DNA of 64,000 bases. It comes from Glutamicibacter sp. JL.03c (GTDB taxonomy: Bacteria; Actinomycetota; Actinomycetes; Actinomycetales; Micrococcaceae). The DNA lies in assembly GCF_025854375.1 (NCBI RefSeq), contig NZ_CP107575.1, positions 1,054,001 through 1,118,000 on the forward strand, in the 5' to 3' direction. The position numbers were made by a program, and so were the translations under genes. Positions 33,288 to 41,549 of the stretch are shown in pieces. Within the stretch, counting starts at the first letter, position 1; every line of letters starts with the position of its first letter. A model generated the notes under the pieces. The model was not told the origin of the DNA. It saw only the letters and a list, made by a program, of their open reading frames with translations, and did no database searches.

Positions 33288-35246
33288 GTACGCCCAGCAT
33301 GGGCATTTACTTGGAGGTGAAAGTCCTCTGGCCGAGAAGGTGGTTTAAGGCTTAGCTGAAGGCAACTGCGTCACCGCGAGGTGGGGTGGGAAGGAAGCCG
33401 GAGGCAAACCTCTGCACTGAGGAACACGAATCACATATAAGGCATGTTTGTCGGGGTAAGCCAGCAAGAGATGGTGAAGCCCGCTCCATCAAAACGGCAG
33501 GTGTGTAAATGTGGCAGGCGCAGGGTGAAAGTGAATGTTCTTATCTGGGGAGGTCTGTCCCAGTGCACCACCAGTCCTTGGACGGGTGGGGCGGTTCTGG
33601 TCGTGAGGTCAGATACTGATGGGGCAGAAGTCAGCAGAGGTCATAGTACCTGCCTGGGAATCGCGTCGGGTGAGGAACCCGATCGTTTGCCCGAGACCCG
33701 TTGTGGTTGATGAGGGAGGCAGGGAAGGGCTGAACGCTGGGAATTGATGGACTGAAGCATGAGTTCTCGTGCTCACGCGATCATCGCAGAAAACCCACGG
33801 ACGTGGTGGGGCAGAGGGAGGATGGTACCGGTGAATCCGGGAGAGTATTTTCTTGCGCGTAGCGTTGAACCGGTGGCTGATGGGGAAGACATCAGGGATC
33901 AACAAGTCGATCTGTGGGAGCAGGTGTTCTCGCGAGGGAACTTGTTGGTTGCATTGAAACGTGTTGAGCGGAATAAGGGTTCTGCCGGTGTTGACGGCCT
34001 TGAAGCGCATGAGTTGCGCGCATGGTGCCATGAGCATTGGATGGAGACTCGGAAGGCGCTTGATGCTGGAACGTATGCGCCGTTGCCGGTGCGTCAGGTG
34101 ATGATTCCGAAGCCTGACGCTGGGGAACGGATGCTGGGTGTTCCGTCCGTGTTGGATCGGTTGATTCAACAGGCTCTCGCGCAAGTCTTGTCCCCGATTT
34201 TCGATGAGGGGTTCGTGCCGGTCTCCTACGGGTTCCGGCCGGGCAAAAGCGCCCACGACGCTGCTTCGATGGCTCGTGAGGCCATCGAGCAGGGGTATCG
34301 GTGGGTTGTGGAGGTTGATCTTGATGCGTTCTTTGATCGGGTGAACCATGACGTGCTGATGTCCAGGGTTGCGCGGAAGGTGAAAGACAAGCGAGTTCTG
34401 AAGCTTGTTCGCAAGTATTTGACGGCTGGGATCATGGCGCAGGGTGTTCGCCGGGAAACGGTGGAGGGAACCCCGCAGGGGTCTCCTTTGTCGCCGTTGC
34501 TCTCGAATATCATGTTGGATGATTTTGATCAGGAGTTCTGGTCGAGGGATCACCGTTTCGTGCGGTATGCCGATGACATCAGAATTTTTGTGAAGTCGAA
34601 ACGGGCAGCTCAACGGGTGCTGGATCAGGCGACGAAAGTCCTTGAACAGCGTTTGAAGTTGAGGGTCAATCGGCAGAAATCAGTGATCAATCCGGCGAGT
34701 GTAGCTACGTTGCTGGGTTTTGGTTTCTACTTCGTCAAAGGGTCGAAAGTCAGGATCAAGGTTGCTCCGAAGGCGTTCAAACGCATGAAGCAACGGATCC
34801 GAGATCTGACTTCTCGGCGGTGGAGTGTGTCGATGGACTACCGTATCGAGCAGTTGAATCGTTTTGTTCGGGGTTGGATGGGCTACTTCCGGTTGTCTGT
34901 GACGCCGGGGAAGTTCTCTGATCTTGATGAATGGTTCAGGCGCCGTTTACGTCAGATCCGCTGGAAGGAGTGGAAGCTTCCTCGTACTCGGGTGGCGAAT
35001 CTTCGCCGTCTGGGGATTGTTAAGGATAAGGCTTATCAGTGGGGGAACAGCTCGCGTGCCTTTTGGCGCGTGGCGAAGTCCCCGATTCTTCACCGTGCCT
35101 TGCCGACTTCCTATTGGGAGGAGTTGGGTGTGGTGTTCTTTCGCCGGGCTTGGGAGCGTTTTCAGTGACCTAGCGAACCGCCGGATGCGGGCCCGCATGT
35201 CCTGGTGGTGTGAGAGGTGGGGGCTAGACACCCCCACCTACTCGAT
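33288..35246 (+). mobile_element. Group IIC intron carrying its maturase gene
   Basis: The element of about 1,959 bases starts GTACGCCCAGCATGGGC, close to the usual GUGCG 5' end of bacterial introns, followed by a highly structured domain I with GGAGGTGAAAGTCCTC. The maturase ORF lies in domain IV. Near the 3' end, domain V is seen at about 35175-35209 (GATGCGGG/CCCGCATG core) and domain VI at 35212-35243, in which GAG/CTC and AGGTGGGGG/CCCCCACCT pair around a bulged A at 35240, the likely branch point. The 3' boundary CGAT at 35246 is six bases on. Insertion right after a terminator hairpin and an RT without endonuclease domain fit class IIC. Boundaries are good to a few bases. Confidence 0.88.
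33759..35168 (+). CDS. ltrA: Group II intron reverse transcriptase/maturase
   Basis: A 469-residue intron-encoded protein. The RT palm and fingers start around residue 52 (LWEQVFSRGNLLVALKRVERNKGSAGVDG). RT blocks include the metal-binding Asp in VEVDLDAFFDRVNHD, GTPQGSPLSPLLSN and the active-site YADD at 270-273. The thumb/maturase domain (RFVRGWMGYFRL, KEWKLPRTRVANLRRLG, SSRAFWRVAKSPILHRAL) follows. There is no HNH endonuclease domain, as in IIC elements, which use single-stranded or hairpin targets. Needed for splicing and retromobility. The reading frame is intact, so the intron may be active. The true start could be ATG at 33822. Confidence 0.95.
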   Translation: MSSRAHAIIAENPRTWWGRGRMVPVNPGEYFLARSVEPVADGEDIRDQQVDLWEQVFSRGNLLVALKRVERNKGSAGVDGLEAHELRAWCHEHWMETRKALDAGTYAPLPVRQVMIPKPDAGERMLGVPSVLDRLIQQALAQVLSPIFDEGFVPVSYGFRPGKSAHDAASMAREAIEQGYRWVVEVDLDAFFDRVNHDVLMSRVARKVKDKRVLKLVRKYLTAGIMAQGVRRETVEGTPQGSPLSPLLSNIMLDDFDQEFWSRDHRFVRYADDIRIFVKSKRAAQRVLDQATKVLEQRLKLRVNRQKSVINPASVATLLGFGFYFVKGSKVRIKVAPKAFKRMKQRIRDLTSRRWSVSMDYRIEQLNRFVRGWMGYFRLSVTPGKFSDLDEWFRRRLRQIRWKEWKLPRTRVANLRRLGIVKDKAYQWGNSSRAFWRVAKSPILHRALPTSYWEELGVVFFRRAWERFQ

Positions 35247-35273
35247 TACCCGGAATCAGGATTGAAGACTGAT

Positions 35274-36641
35274 CTAGCGCGAGACAACAACCATGGTGGC
35301 GGCGAAGACAATGCCCGAAGCGATCAGCACGATCGTGGTGTAGCCGAGGATGTCTCGCATCTTCAGCCCTGCGATGGCCAAGAGCGGCAGGGCCCAGAAC
35401 GGCTGGATCATATTTGTCCACTGATCCCCGTAGGCGACCGCCATAATAGGAATCGACGGGTCAACTCCCAGCTCTGCGGCTGCGGTCAGCATGATCGGGG
35501 CCTGCACCGCGAACTGCCCGCCCCCGGATGGCACGAAGAAATTCACTACTCCGGCCGACAGGAAGGCCAGCAGGCCAAAGGTCTGCGGCGTGGACACGGC
35601 AATCATCACCTCGGAGATCGCCTCGATGAGCCCGGTGCCGGTCATGATCCCCAAGATGCCGGCATAGAGCGGGAATTGCAGGAGGATCTCGCCGACGTTG
35701 GATGCCGAGTGCTTGGTCAGGGCCATCAGTTCGAAAGGATTGCGCACCAGCAGCAGGATCAGGCATAAGAACGACCAATTCACGATGTCCAAGGTCAGCG
35801 TCCCGCCCTTGGCAAAATGAATGACCAGATATGCCAGGAGCATCAGCCCCAGCAGCAAGGTCGGCAGGCGGCTGGCATCTACCCGGTCAGCGGGGGTGCT
35901 GACCTCATCATCGAGGTCCACGAGCTTTTCCCGTGCATCGGTGCGCAGCTCATGGATCTCATCGTGGCCGCGTGGGGCAACGAGGTACAGGGCCAGCCCC
36001 ACCAGTACGATGGTCGCGACGATCGCGATCAGGTTCCACGGCGCGAAGATCGTTTCGGAGATGGGCAGGGGAGCGCCGAGCTGCTTGGCGATGAACGAAT
36101 CCGGAGTGGCGGCGGTGAGCGGCCCGGAACCCGAGTAGCCCATATGCCAGATGACAAATCCAGCAAAGCCGGAGGCGACCAGCAGAGGGAAGTGGACGCG
36201 GACATTGCGTGCACGAGCCTGGGCCGCGACCTCGCGCGCCAGCAGCCCGCCGACCACAAGCCCGAGTCCCCAGGTGATCAACGAGGCGATGGCGGCAACG
36301 AGAAACACGAAGATGTAGCTGGCCAGCGCAGTTTTGGGGATGCTGCTCAGAGCTCGAAGCATCTTGCGTACTGGACGGGTATTGGCCAGGATGAATCCCA
36401 GCATGAGCACCAGCGCCATTTGGGTGATGAAGCTGAGCAGCCCGGACAGGCCATCACCCCAGCTTTGCACGATGAGCGCCGGGGACGAATCCGTGGCGAT
36501 CAAGGCGAGAATGGCTACGAAGAAGGTCAGCGCGATGGCGAAGACCAATGCCGAAGGGATGAACTTCTCGACAAGACTATTGATCGGGCGCATTGCCCTG
36601 GAGGCGGCCGTACCGCCGTGTTTTGCTGTAGGAACACTCAT
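35274..36641 (-). CDS. Short-chain fatty acid transporter, AtoE family
   Basis: A 455-residue membrane protein with about 12 segments. It matches the AtoE/TIGR00366 short-chain fatty acid transporter family: N-terminal PSALVFAIALTFFVAILAL, WHMGYSGSGPLTAATP, and C-terminal GVVNFFVPSGGGQFAVQAPIM and YGDQWTNMIQPFWALPLL, all strongly conserved in the family. It should import acetoacetate, butyrate or similar acids. No ato degradation genes are adjacent, so it seems to be a lone transporter. Its stop lies 28 bases from the intron 3' end, so the intron inserted between convergent genes without damage. Confidence 0.92.
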   Translation of the reverse strand: MSVPTAKHGGTAASRAMRPINSLVEKFIPSALVFAIALTFFVAILALIATDSSPALIVQSWGDGLSGLLSFITQMALVLMLGFILANTRPVRKMLRALSSIPKTALASYIFVFLVAAIASLITWGLGLVVGGLLAREVAAQARARNVRVHFPLLVASGFAGFVIWHMGYSGSGPLTAATPDSFIAKQLGAPLPISETIFAPWNLIAIVATIVLVGLALYLVAPRGHDEIHELRTDAREKLVDLDDEVSTPADRVDASRLPTLLLGLMLLAYLVIHFAKGGTLTLDIVNWSFLCLILLLVRNPFELMALTKHSASNVGEILLQFPLYAGILGIMTGTGLIEAISEVMIAVSTPQTFGLLAFLSAGVVNFFVPSGGGQFAVQAPIMLTAAAELGVDPSIPIMAVAYGDQWTNMIQPFWALPLLAIAGLKMRDILGYTTIVLIASGIVFAATMVVVSR

Positions 36642-36790
36642 GTTTTCTGCTACCTCAAATCATCATTGACTAGGGACGTGCAACGGTTGCGAGTGTCGTA
36701 TGGTGACGTGCACCATAGTAGCCAGCGGATTCGGTTCGGCCATGCAGGGGCTGTGGTGCGGGTCGCCACTTCCAGAAGCCGAGGAAAAGC

Positions 36791-36822
36791 AAACGCCCGA
36801 CCGGCAGACCGGTCAGGCGTTT
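36791..36822 (-). terminator. Terminator of the nucleosidase-like gene
   Basis: AAACGCC/GGCGTTT outer arms with GACCGG/CCGGTC inside (36791-36822). On the minus strand it is followed by GCTTTTCC. It lies 24 bases past the stop at 36846. Confidence 0.85.
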
Positions 36823-36845
36823 GGGAGATTGCAGATGCTGCGCGC

Positions 36846-37406
36846 TTAGCGCAGGTGCTCATCGTAGAATTCGCGAAGCTGGACGCTCTTCGCCTTGGCG
36901 ATGTCGTCCCATTCATCGATCGAGGCAGAATCGTCGGCATAATCAGAAGGGATCTTGAAGATCTGCAGAGGCACATCAAAGCGCTGGCAGACGCTGGCGT
37001 AGGCATAGCCTTCCATATCCACCAGCGATGCGCCGAGGCTCTTGACATGGGCGCGCTGCCGGTCGTCTGAAACGAAGACATCGCCGGTGGCCATGGTGAC
37101 CTGGTAATCCTCCAGAAGGACTTCGCCTGTCGGATCAACGTCAGCCGATGGCAAGGGGAAATCGTGCTGGATCAGCTTGGTGACCTGGTAGATGGTGTCC
37201 AGGCTGGGGCGGTCTTCGCCCGCATGTCCAACGACTCCGGCGGTACCAAGCACGATGACGTTTTTGATATTGCCGTCGGCGATGGCGCCAGCCAAAGCGA
37301 CCGAAGCGTTGATTTTGCCGACGCCCGAAATCAGGTGGTCAACATCTGCGAAGGCGACTGCTTCGTCTGCATGCGCAAAGACGAGCAAGGACTTCTGTTC
37401 CGACAT
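36846..37406 (-). CDS. MTA/SAH nucleosidase-like phosphorylase-fold protein (short Pfs type)
   Basis: A 186-residue nucleoside-phosphorylase-fold protein. Recognisable elements: VGKINASVALAGAI (first binding loop), VIVLGTAGVVG (strand plus glycine loop, replacing the usual NTGSAGG), VDMEGYAYASVCQRFDVP (ribose-binding M-E) and KIPSDYADDSA, with the catalytic Asp of S-D-x-A-D. It is about 40 residues shorter than standard MTA/SAH nucleosidases; the N-terminal strand and the usual GAM-x-x-E region are reduced. It probably cleaves S-adenosylhomocysteine or methylthioadenosine, feeding S-ribosylhomocysteine to the divergent luxS gene. AAGGGA lies before the ATG at 37406. The function call rests partly on that neighbourhood. 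Confidence 0.78.
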   Translation of the reverse strand: MSEQKSLLVFAHADEAVAFADVDHLISGVGKINASVALAGAIADGNIKNVIVLGTAGVVGHAGEDRPSLDTIYQVTKLIQHDFPLPSADVDPTGEVLLEDYQVTMATGDVFVSDDRQRAHVKSLGASLVDMEGYAYASVCQRFDVPLQIFKIPSDYADDSASIDEWDDIAKAKSVQLREFYDEHLR

Positions 37407-37530
37407 GAATTTCCCTTCTAAAGAAGTCAGTCCGGGAAATTTCCTGGTCCCGGACGTCCTAAGAAGTCTACCGGTTACGTCGCATTTACGAACGTCGATT
37501 CGCCGTTGACCAAACCGATACACTTTATTC

Positions 37531-38022
37531 ATGAGTGATATCGAACTTGCCGAAGTTGAAAGCTTTGCCTTGGATCACACCAAGGTCAAGGCGCCTTATG
37601 TCCGCAAGATTGGTGTGGAACGCGGCCCAAAGGGCGACGCCATCACCAACTATGACATCCGTTTTGTGCAGCCTAACCACGGTGAAATCCCTACCGCAGG
37701 ACTGCACACCATCGAGCACACCATGGCTGGGCTGTTGCGCACCCGCATTGATGGCCTGATCGATTTCTCACCGTTTGGTTGCCGAACCGGTTTCCATATG
37801 ATCCTTTGGGGCGAGCCAGAGCCGGCCGAGGTCGCCGCAGCAGTGAAAAGCTCGCTGGAGGACATCGCCGAGCGCATTACTTGGGAAGACGTTCCGGGTA
37901 CCGAAGCCAAGAGCTGCGGCAACTACCGGGACCACTCGCTGCATTCCGCGCGCGAGTGGGCCAAGGTGATTCTTGAGCAGGGCATTAGCCTGGACGCCTT
38001 CAAGCGTTCAAAGCTCGCCTAG
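37531..38022 (+). CDS. luxS: S-ribosylhomocysteine lyase (LuxS)
   Basis: A 163-residue LuxS. It splits S-ribosylhomocysteine into homocysteine and DPD, the precursor of autoinducer-2. The iron-binding HTIEH motif lies at residues 59-63, the catalytic Cys84 is in [10 protein letters not shown], and the third metal ligand Cys129 is in SCGNYRDHS. Length and all key residues are normal, so it should be active. Divergent from the nucleosidase-like gene (124-base spacer), with which it forms the activated methyl cycle branch. The start ATG lies about 30 bases after a possible TACACT -10-like box. A strong terminator follows. Confidence 0.96.
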   Translation: MSDIELAEVESFALDHTKVKAPYVRKIGVERGPKGDAITNYDIRFVQPNHGEIPTAGLHTIEHTMAGLLRTRIDGLIDFSPFGCRTGFHMILWGEPEPAEVAAAVKSSLEDIAERITWEDVPGTEAKSCGNYRDHSLHSAREWAKVILEQGISLDAFKRSKLA

Positions 38023-38039
38023 GCCGACTCAGGGGGACA

Positions 38040-38077
38040 AATGACCTCGCGTTTCACTTTTGAAGTGCGAGGTCATT
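38040..38077 (+). terminator. luxS terminator
   Basis: AATGACCTCGC (38040-38050) pairs with GCGAGGTCATT (38067-38077); an inner CACTT/AAGTG pair extends the structure. GGCTTTTG follows. It is 17 bases past the luxS stop. Confidence 0.85.
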
Positions 38078-38145
38078 GGCTTTTGAGACACAAAGGCTCG
38101 AAGCGCCGAGGGCGTCTCAGCAAAACCATATCTGTCCTAGGTAGC

Positions 38146-38538
38146 ATGATTGATATGCGCAAAGTTCTTTCCACAGCCGCCGTTGTCGCGTTCATTATTT
38201 GTTCAACCAGCGGATGTGCAGATCTGGACTCGGCGCGCACCACGACCATTGGCGACGCCTGCCAAAAGGCGATACAAGAGCAAAACGAAGCGTGGTCGGA
38301 TCACGACGCTTCGGAAGAGAAAATCCGGGAAGCCGAAACCAAGGGACTGAACGAGTGCAAGGACTTGGATGAGTGGAGCACGGCGGTTTCGTACAATCCG
38401 GGTTCCGTGGGCTACGAGGAATTGAGCCTCGAAGAAGCCGCGAACTCAATTTATCTCGCTTGCTCGTCGGTGGATGCCGAACGCAGCACCCCGGTGTGCG
38501 CCGATGCCGGCCAGCGCGGGTACCTCGACGAATCCTAG
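38146..38538 (+). CDS. Small lipoprotein of unknown function
   Basis: A protein of about 130 residues. The N-terminus MIDMRKVLSTAAVVAFIICSTSGC is a lipoprotein signal peptide with the modified cysteine near residue 24 (22nd if ATG 38155 is used). The mature part is acidic and Glu/Asp/Ser-rich with four further cysteines (ACQKA, NECKD, LACSS, VCADA), which could form two disulfides outside the membrane. No known domain was recognised. AGG lies six bases before ATG 38146. The luxS terminator ends 68 bases upstream, so it has its own promoter. Confidence 0.65.
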   Translation: MIDMRKVLSTAAVVAFIICSTSGCADLDSARTTTIGDACQKAIQEQNEAWSDHDASEEKIREAETKGLNECKDLDEWSTAVSYNPGSVGYEELSLEEAANSIYLACSSVDAERSTPVCADAGQRGYLDES

Positions 38539-38849
38539 GATCGGTTCTTCGATTTTTGGTTTCCTCCCTGCTGCGCAAGCCACGCCGAACAGTTCATCGA
38601 CCGGGTGCTCTGCAGGCTGCGACAAGCCGGCGTCTGCGATCCATCGACCTTGGATGTACTGCGCGCTGATCTCGATGAGATCGGGAACGAGAATTGCCTT
38701 GAACCGCAGCGCCCGTCGTGTGATGCCCGGAGAATTGAGCCTTGGCGACTGAGTGGACTGTTGCCCTACGCCAACGGTTCTGTGGGAGAATGAGGGCAAT
38801 GTTCCGGGCCTCAGGTTGGCTCAACACTAAAGATTTAAGGACGTATTTC
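38539..38849. other. Intergenic region upstream of the M16 protease, no supported gene
   Basis: A 117-codon minus-strand ORF (38446-38799) spans much of this stretch, but it overlaps the lipoprotein gene antisense, has no ribosome binding site, and shows no recognised family. It may be a gene remnant. AAGGA at 38837-38841 serves the protease gene. Confidence 0.4.
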
Positions 38850-40220
38850 GTGGCCATGATTCCATTGCCGTTGCATTCGGTGGAGACAACTCAGTTCTCT
38901 CCGATCGACCCGGCGGACCCCACGCTGGTTCACCGCGGCGAAGGCGGCTCGGAAGTCCGGCGAAGCATTCTGCCCGGCGGCGTTCGCGTGCTCACCGAAG
39001 CCATGCCCGGGCAACGATCCACTACCGTCGGTTTTTGGGTGCCAGTAGGCTCGCGCGACGAAGAAGCCGGACACTACGGTTCCACTCACTTCCTTGAGCA
39101 CTTGCTGTTCAAGGGCACCAAAAAGCGCTCGGCCTTGGATATTGCCCAGTCCTTCGACGCCGTTGGCGGCGAATCCAATGCCGCAACGGCGAAGGAATCC
39201 ACCTGCTACTACGCCCGCGTGCTGGATACCGATCTGCCAATGGCCCTGGATGTCATCGCCGACATGGTGACCTCCGCAGTCATCGATCCCCAGGAGCTGG
39301 AGCAGGAGCGCGGGGTGATCATCGAAGAACTCGCGATGGATGCTGATGACGCCACCGACGTCGCCCACGAACGATTCGTAGCACGGGTCTTGGGCGATCA
39401 CCCTCTGGGGCGCCCTATCGGCGGCACCCCCGATGAAATCAACAAGATCAGCCGTGAAGCGGTGATGGAACACTACCGGGCCCACTACCGCCCCAGCGAA
39501 CTCATCATCACCGCAGCCGGGTCGCTGGAACATGAGAAATTGTGCTCCATGGTGCTCAACGCCCTGAGCGAAGCCGGCTGGGAACTGGACCCGCTGGCAG
39601 TACCGCAGCCACGCCGCGGGGAAGAGCCAGCGCAGATTACCTCCAAGGCCGGGATCGAAGTGATCAATCGGCCAGTAGAGCAGGCGAATATCATCATGGG
39701 TTGCGCTGGCATCACCGGCCATGATGATCGCCGGCAGGTGCTAGCAGTGCTCAACGCTGTTCTGGGTGGCGGCATGAGCTCGCGCTTGTTCCAGGAAATC
39801 CGCGAGAAGCGCGGACTGGTGTACTCCACCTATTCGTTCTCGGCAGCCTATACAGACGCTGGATACTTCGGCATGTACGCCGGATGCGCGCCCTCCAAGG
39901 CCGCAGAGGTCATCACCTTGCTTGGTGCCGAACTCGACAGACTCGCCAGCGATGGCATCACCGAGCAGGAACTGACCCAGGCCAAGGGGCAGCTGGCTGG
40001 CGGCACCGTGCTCGCCCTCGAAGATCCCGGAAGCCGCATGTCCCGACTGGGACGGGCCGAGATGGTGACCGGCGAGTTCCAAGACATCGATGAAGCGCTG
40101 GATCGAGTCAATGCCGTGACCACGAAGCAGGTGCAGGAGCTCGCTCAAGAATTGGCCGCCAGGGACCGAGTGATCACCGTGGTCGGTCCTTTCGCAAACG
40201 AAGCGGCTCTCGGACTGTAG
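38850..40220 (+). CDS. M16-family zinc metallopeptidase (processing-peptidase-like)
   Basis: A 456-residue single-chain M16 peptidase (mitochondrial processing peptidase/PqqL-like). The inverted zinc motif H-x-x-E-H is His80-His84 in THFLEHLLFKGT, with the distal glutamate in ERGVIIEELAM. The C-terminal half-domain has FQEIREKRGLVYSTYSF, the conserved substrate-binding arginine-tyrosine region. In actinobacteria this gene usually follows pnp. Here 5.6 kb of other genes intervene. GTG at 38850 has AAGGA eight bases upstream; the in-frame upstream part to 38742 is not conserved-looking. Substrate unknown. Confidence 0.9.
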   Translation: MAMIPLPLHSVETTQFSPIDPADPTLVHRGEGGSEVRRSILPGGVRVLTEAMPGQRSTTVGFWVPVGSRDEEAGHYGSTHFLEHLLFKGTKKRSALDIAQSFDAVGGESNAATAKESTCYYARVLDTDLPMALDVIADMVTSAVIDPQELEQERGVIIEELAMDADDATDVAHERFVARVLGDHPLGRPIGGTPDEINKISREAVMEHYRAHYRPSELIITAAGSLEHEKLCSMVLNALSEAGWELDPLAVPQPRRGEEPAQITSKAGIEVINRPVEQANIIMGCAGITGHDDRRQVLAVLNAVLGGGMSSRLFQEIREKRGLVYSTYSFSAAYTDAGYFGMYAGCAPSKAAEVITLLGAELDRLASDGITEQELTQAKGQLAGGTVLALEDPGSRMSRLGRAEMVTGEFQDIDEALDRVNAVTTKQVQELAQELAARDRVITVVGPFANEAALGL

Positions 40221-40269
40221 CCGAAACCAGTACGGGGTGGCATCCCACAGACGATGCCATCCCGCCGTG

Positions 40270-40900
40270 GATTAAAGATCCGGACCGCCCATATGGCGTC
40301 GTCGATCATCTTCGCAAGCTCTGGGGCATGCAAGAAATTGAAGCTGTGGGCCCATGATCCATGGTGGTGAGCTTCGCGTGTTCAACGCCAGCAAAATCGC
40401 CTTGACTGAATTCAGCTCGTTGGGAAAGCCCGGAGCAATCGGCGAGCCTGCCGGAATAGCGTCGCCTCCCGATCGTTGACCGCGAGTGCTGCAATAGGCA
40501 GGTGCTTTACCAGAGCGAGCCATGTTCGAGCTAGTTCGGTAGAGACTTGTGCCCCCAGAGGATGCCCCAGCACAATCGCATGGGCCACTTTCAGTTCACG
40601 CAAGGCCAGTGCATCCTTGTGGGCGAAACGAGCTACCGTGACAGGCCGGTCATCATCAAGTTTCGTGCCATGGCCGGGAAGATCCGGAACGCGCACTCGG
40701 TATTTCTTTGCCAGAATATTGGCCAGTGGAGTGAAGTATCGGTGGGAGGCACCCAAACCATGAATGAGTGCGACCTCCGGTCCTTGGCCCTGCGATGCGC
40801 ACCGACAAGCGTGTAATTCAAGTTTCAGGCCGATGCCCGAAATGTTCGTGGCGCACGGTGGCCCTTCATTGCGCCCATCGTGCGCTCAACCAGATGCTCG
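40270..40900 (-). pseudogene. Decayed alpha/beta hydrolase gene
   Basis: On the minus strand a hydrolase is readable in pieces. The N-terminal part (about 40890-40415) reads EVALIHGLGASHRYFTPLA, YRVRVPDLPGHG and VLGHPLGAQVSTELAR. It then stops at 40412. Similarity seems to continue in a second frame (FPNELNSVKAILLAL, near 40400) and a third (GSWAHSFNFLHAPELAKMIDDA, about 40350-40290), so at least two frameshifts are present. An in-frame TGA lies just upstream of the N-terminal part and no start codon is available. The nucleophile elbow G-H-S-x-G has become G-H-P-L-G, so the catalytic serine is lost. It is dead by three independent signs. Confidence 0.78.
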
Positions 40901-40943
40901 TTGCTGAATCTGCGCAAGAGAAAAGCGGATCGGGAGAACAAGC

Positions 40944-41354
40944 CTATTTAGCCAAACCCGTGGTGTGCTGGTTGATAGCCGAGCGCAGATCTTCCGGGAA
41001 GAGCTCCTCAACGTCCTTCTGGTAATTCTTGCCCTCGTCTGGGCGGCGAAGGTCTTCGCCATCGAGTCGGAACGGGAAGGCATCCACTTGAGCAGCCGCA
41101 TCAGAGGCGCTCTCGCTTGTTGGAGCGCACGTGGCCCAGCCGTAAGTCGTGGAACCTTCAATGCGGAAGACTTCAACTTGGCAGGAAGCGGACTCTAGGA
41201 CTGTCCCATGTGCCTGAACGATGTTGACAACGTCTGCCAGCTCTTGATCCGACAGGGAGATAGGTTCGTTGCCTGAACCGCACGATGTCACGGCAAGACC
41301 CATGGCCAGCATGACACTGATGCCCAGACTGAAACGCCCAATTTTCTGACCCAT
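40944..41354 (-). CDS. Small lipoprotein of unknown function
   Basis: A 136-residue protein. The signal MGQKIGRFSLGISVMLAMGLAVTSC ends in a lipobox (V-T-S-C). The mature part carries SLSDQELADVVNIVQAHGTVLESASCQVEVF and GWATCAPTSES; two cysteines may pair. It is moderately acidic. No known domain recognised. The frame is open to 41486 but that part overlaps the dapB leader and has no signal-peptide logic, so ATG 41354 is used. Divergent from dapB. Confidence 0.65.
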   Translation of the reverse strand: MGQKIGRFSLGISVMLAMGLAVTSCGSGNEPISLSDQELADVVNIVQAHGTVLESASCQVEVFRIEGSTTYGWATCAPTSESASDAAAQVDAFPFRLDGEDLRRPDEGKNYQKDVEELFPEDLRSAINQHTTGLAK

Positions 41355-41549
41355 GGCCCTGCTAACTACTTGGAGACTCCTGGAATTTATTTTTCCCCGT
41401 GTCCTCAGGCAATACAAGCCGGACTGGCCGTAGCGCGATGAGGTATTCAAAAATAGCGGATTGATGTTGGAGTTGCGTTGAGTCAAACAGGGCGGATTTC
41501 ACGTCATCGTTGGCAAGGAGGAACCCGGAGGAACGATAGGCTTAACCCC

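Noticed and set aside
33444-33710. 88-codon ORF in the 5' part of the group II intron
   Set aside because: It lies in structured intron RNA domains I-III and has no domain; a ribozyme region explains the sequence.
35817-37070. 417-codon plus-strand ORF antisense to the AtoE and nucleosidase-like genes
   Set aside because: It spans two genes and a terminator, has a composition rich in Gly, Asp, Gln and Arg, and no start signal.
37525-37530. Possible quorum-sensing regulator next to luxS
   Set aside because: No lsr-type transporter or kinase is present in the window, so an AI-2 response system is not supported.
38446-38799. 117-codon minus-strand ORF between the lipoprotein and M16 genes
   Set aside because: It overlaps the lipoprotein gene in antisense and has no ribosome binding site. 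Some segments look protein-like, so it may be a gene remnant, but no family was recognised.
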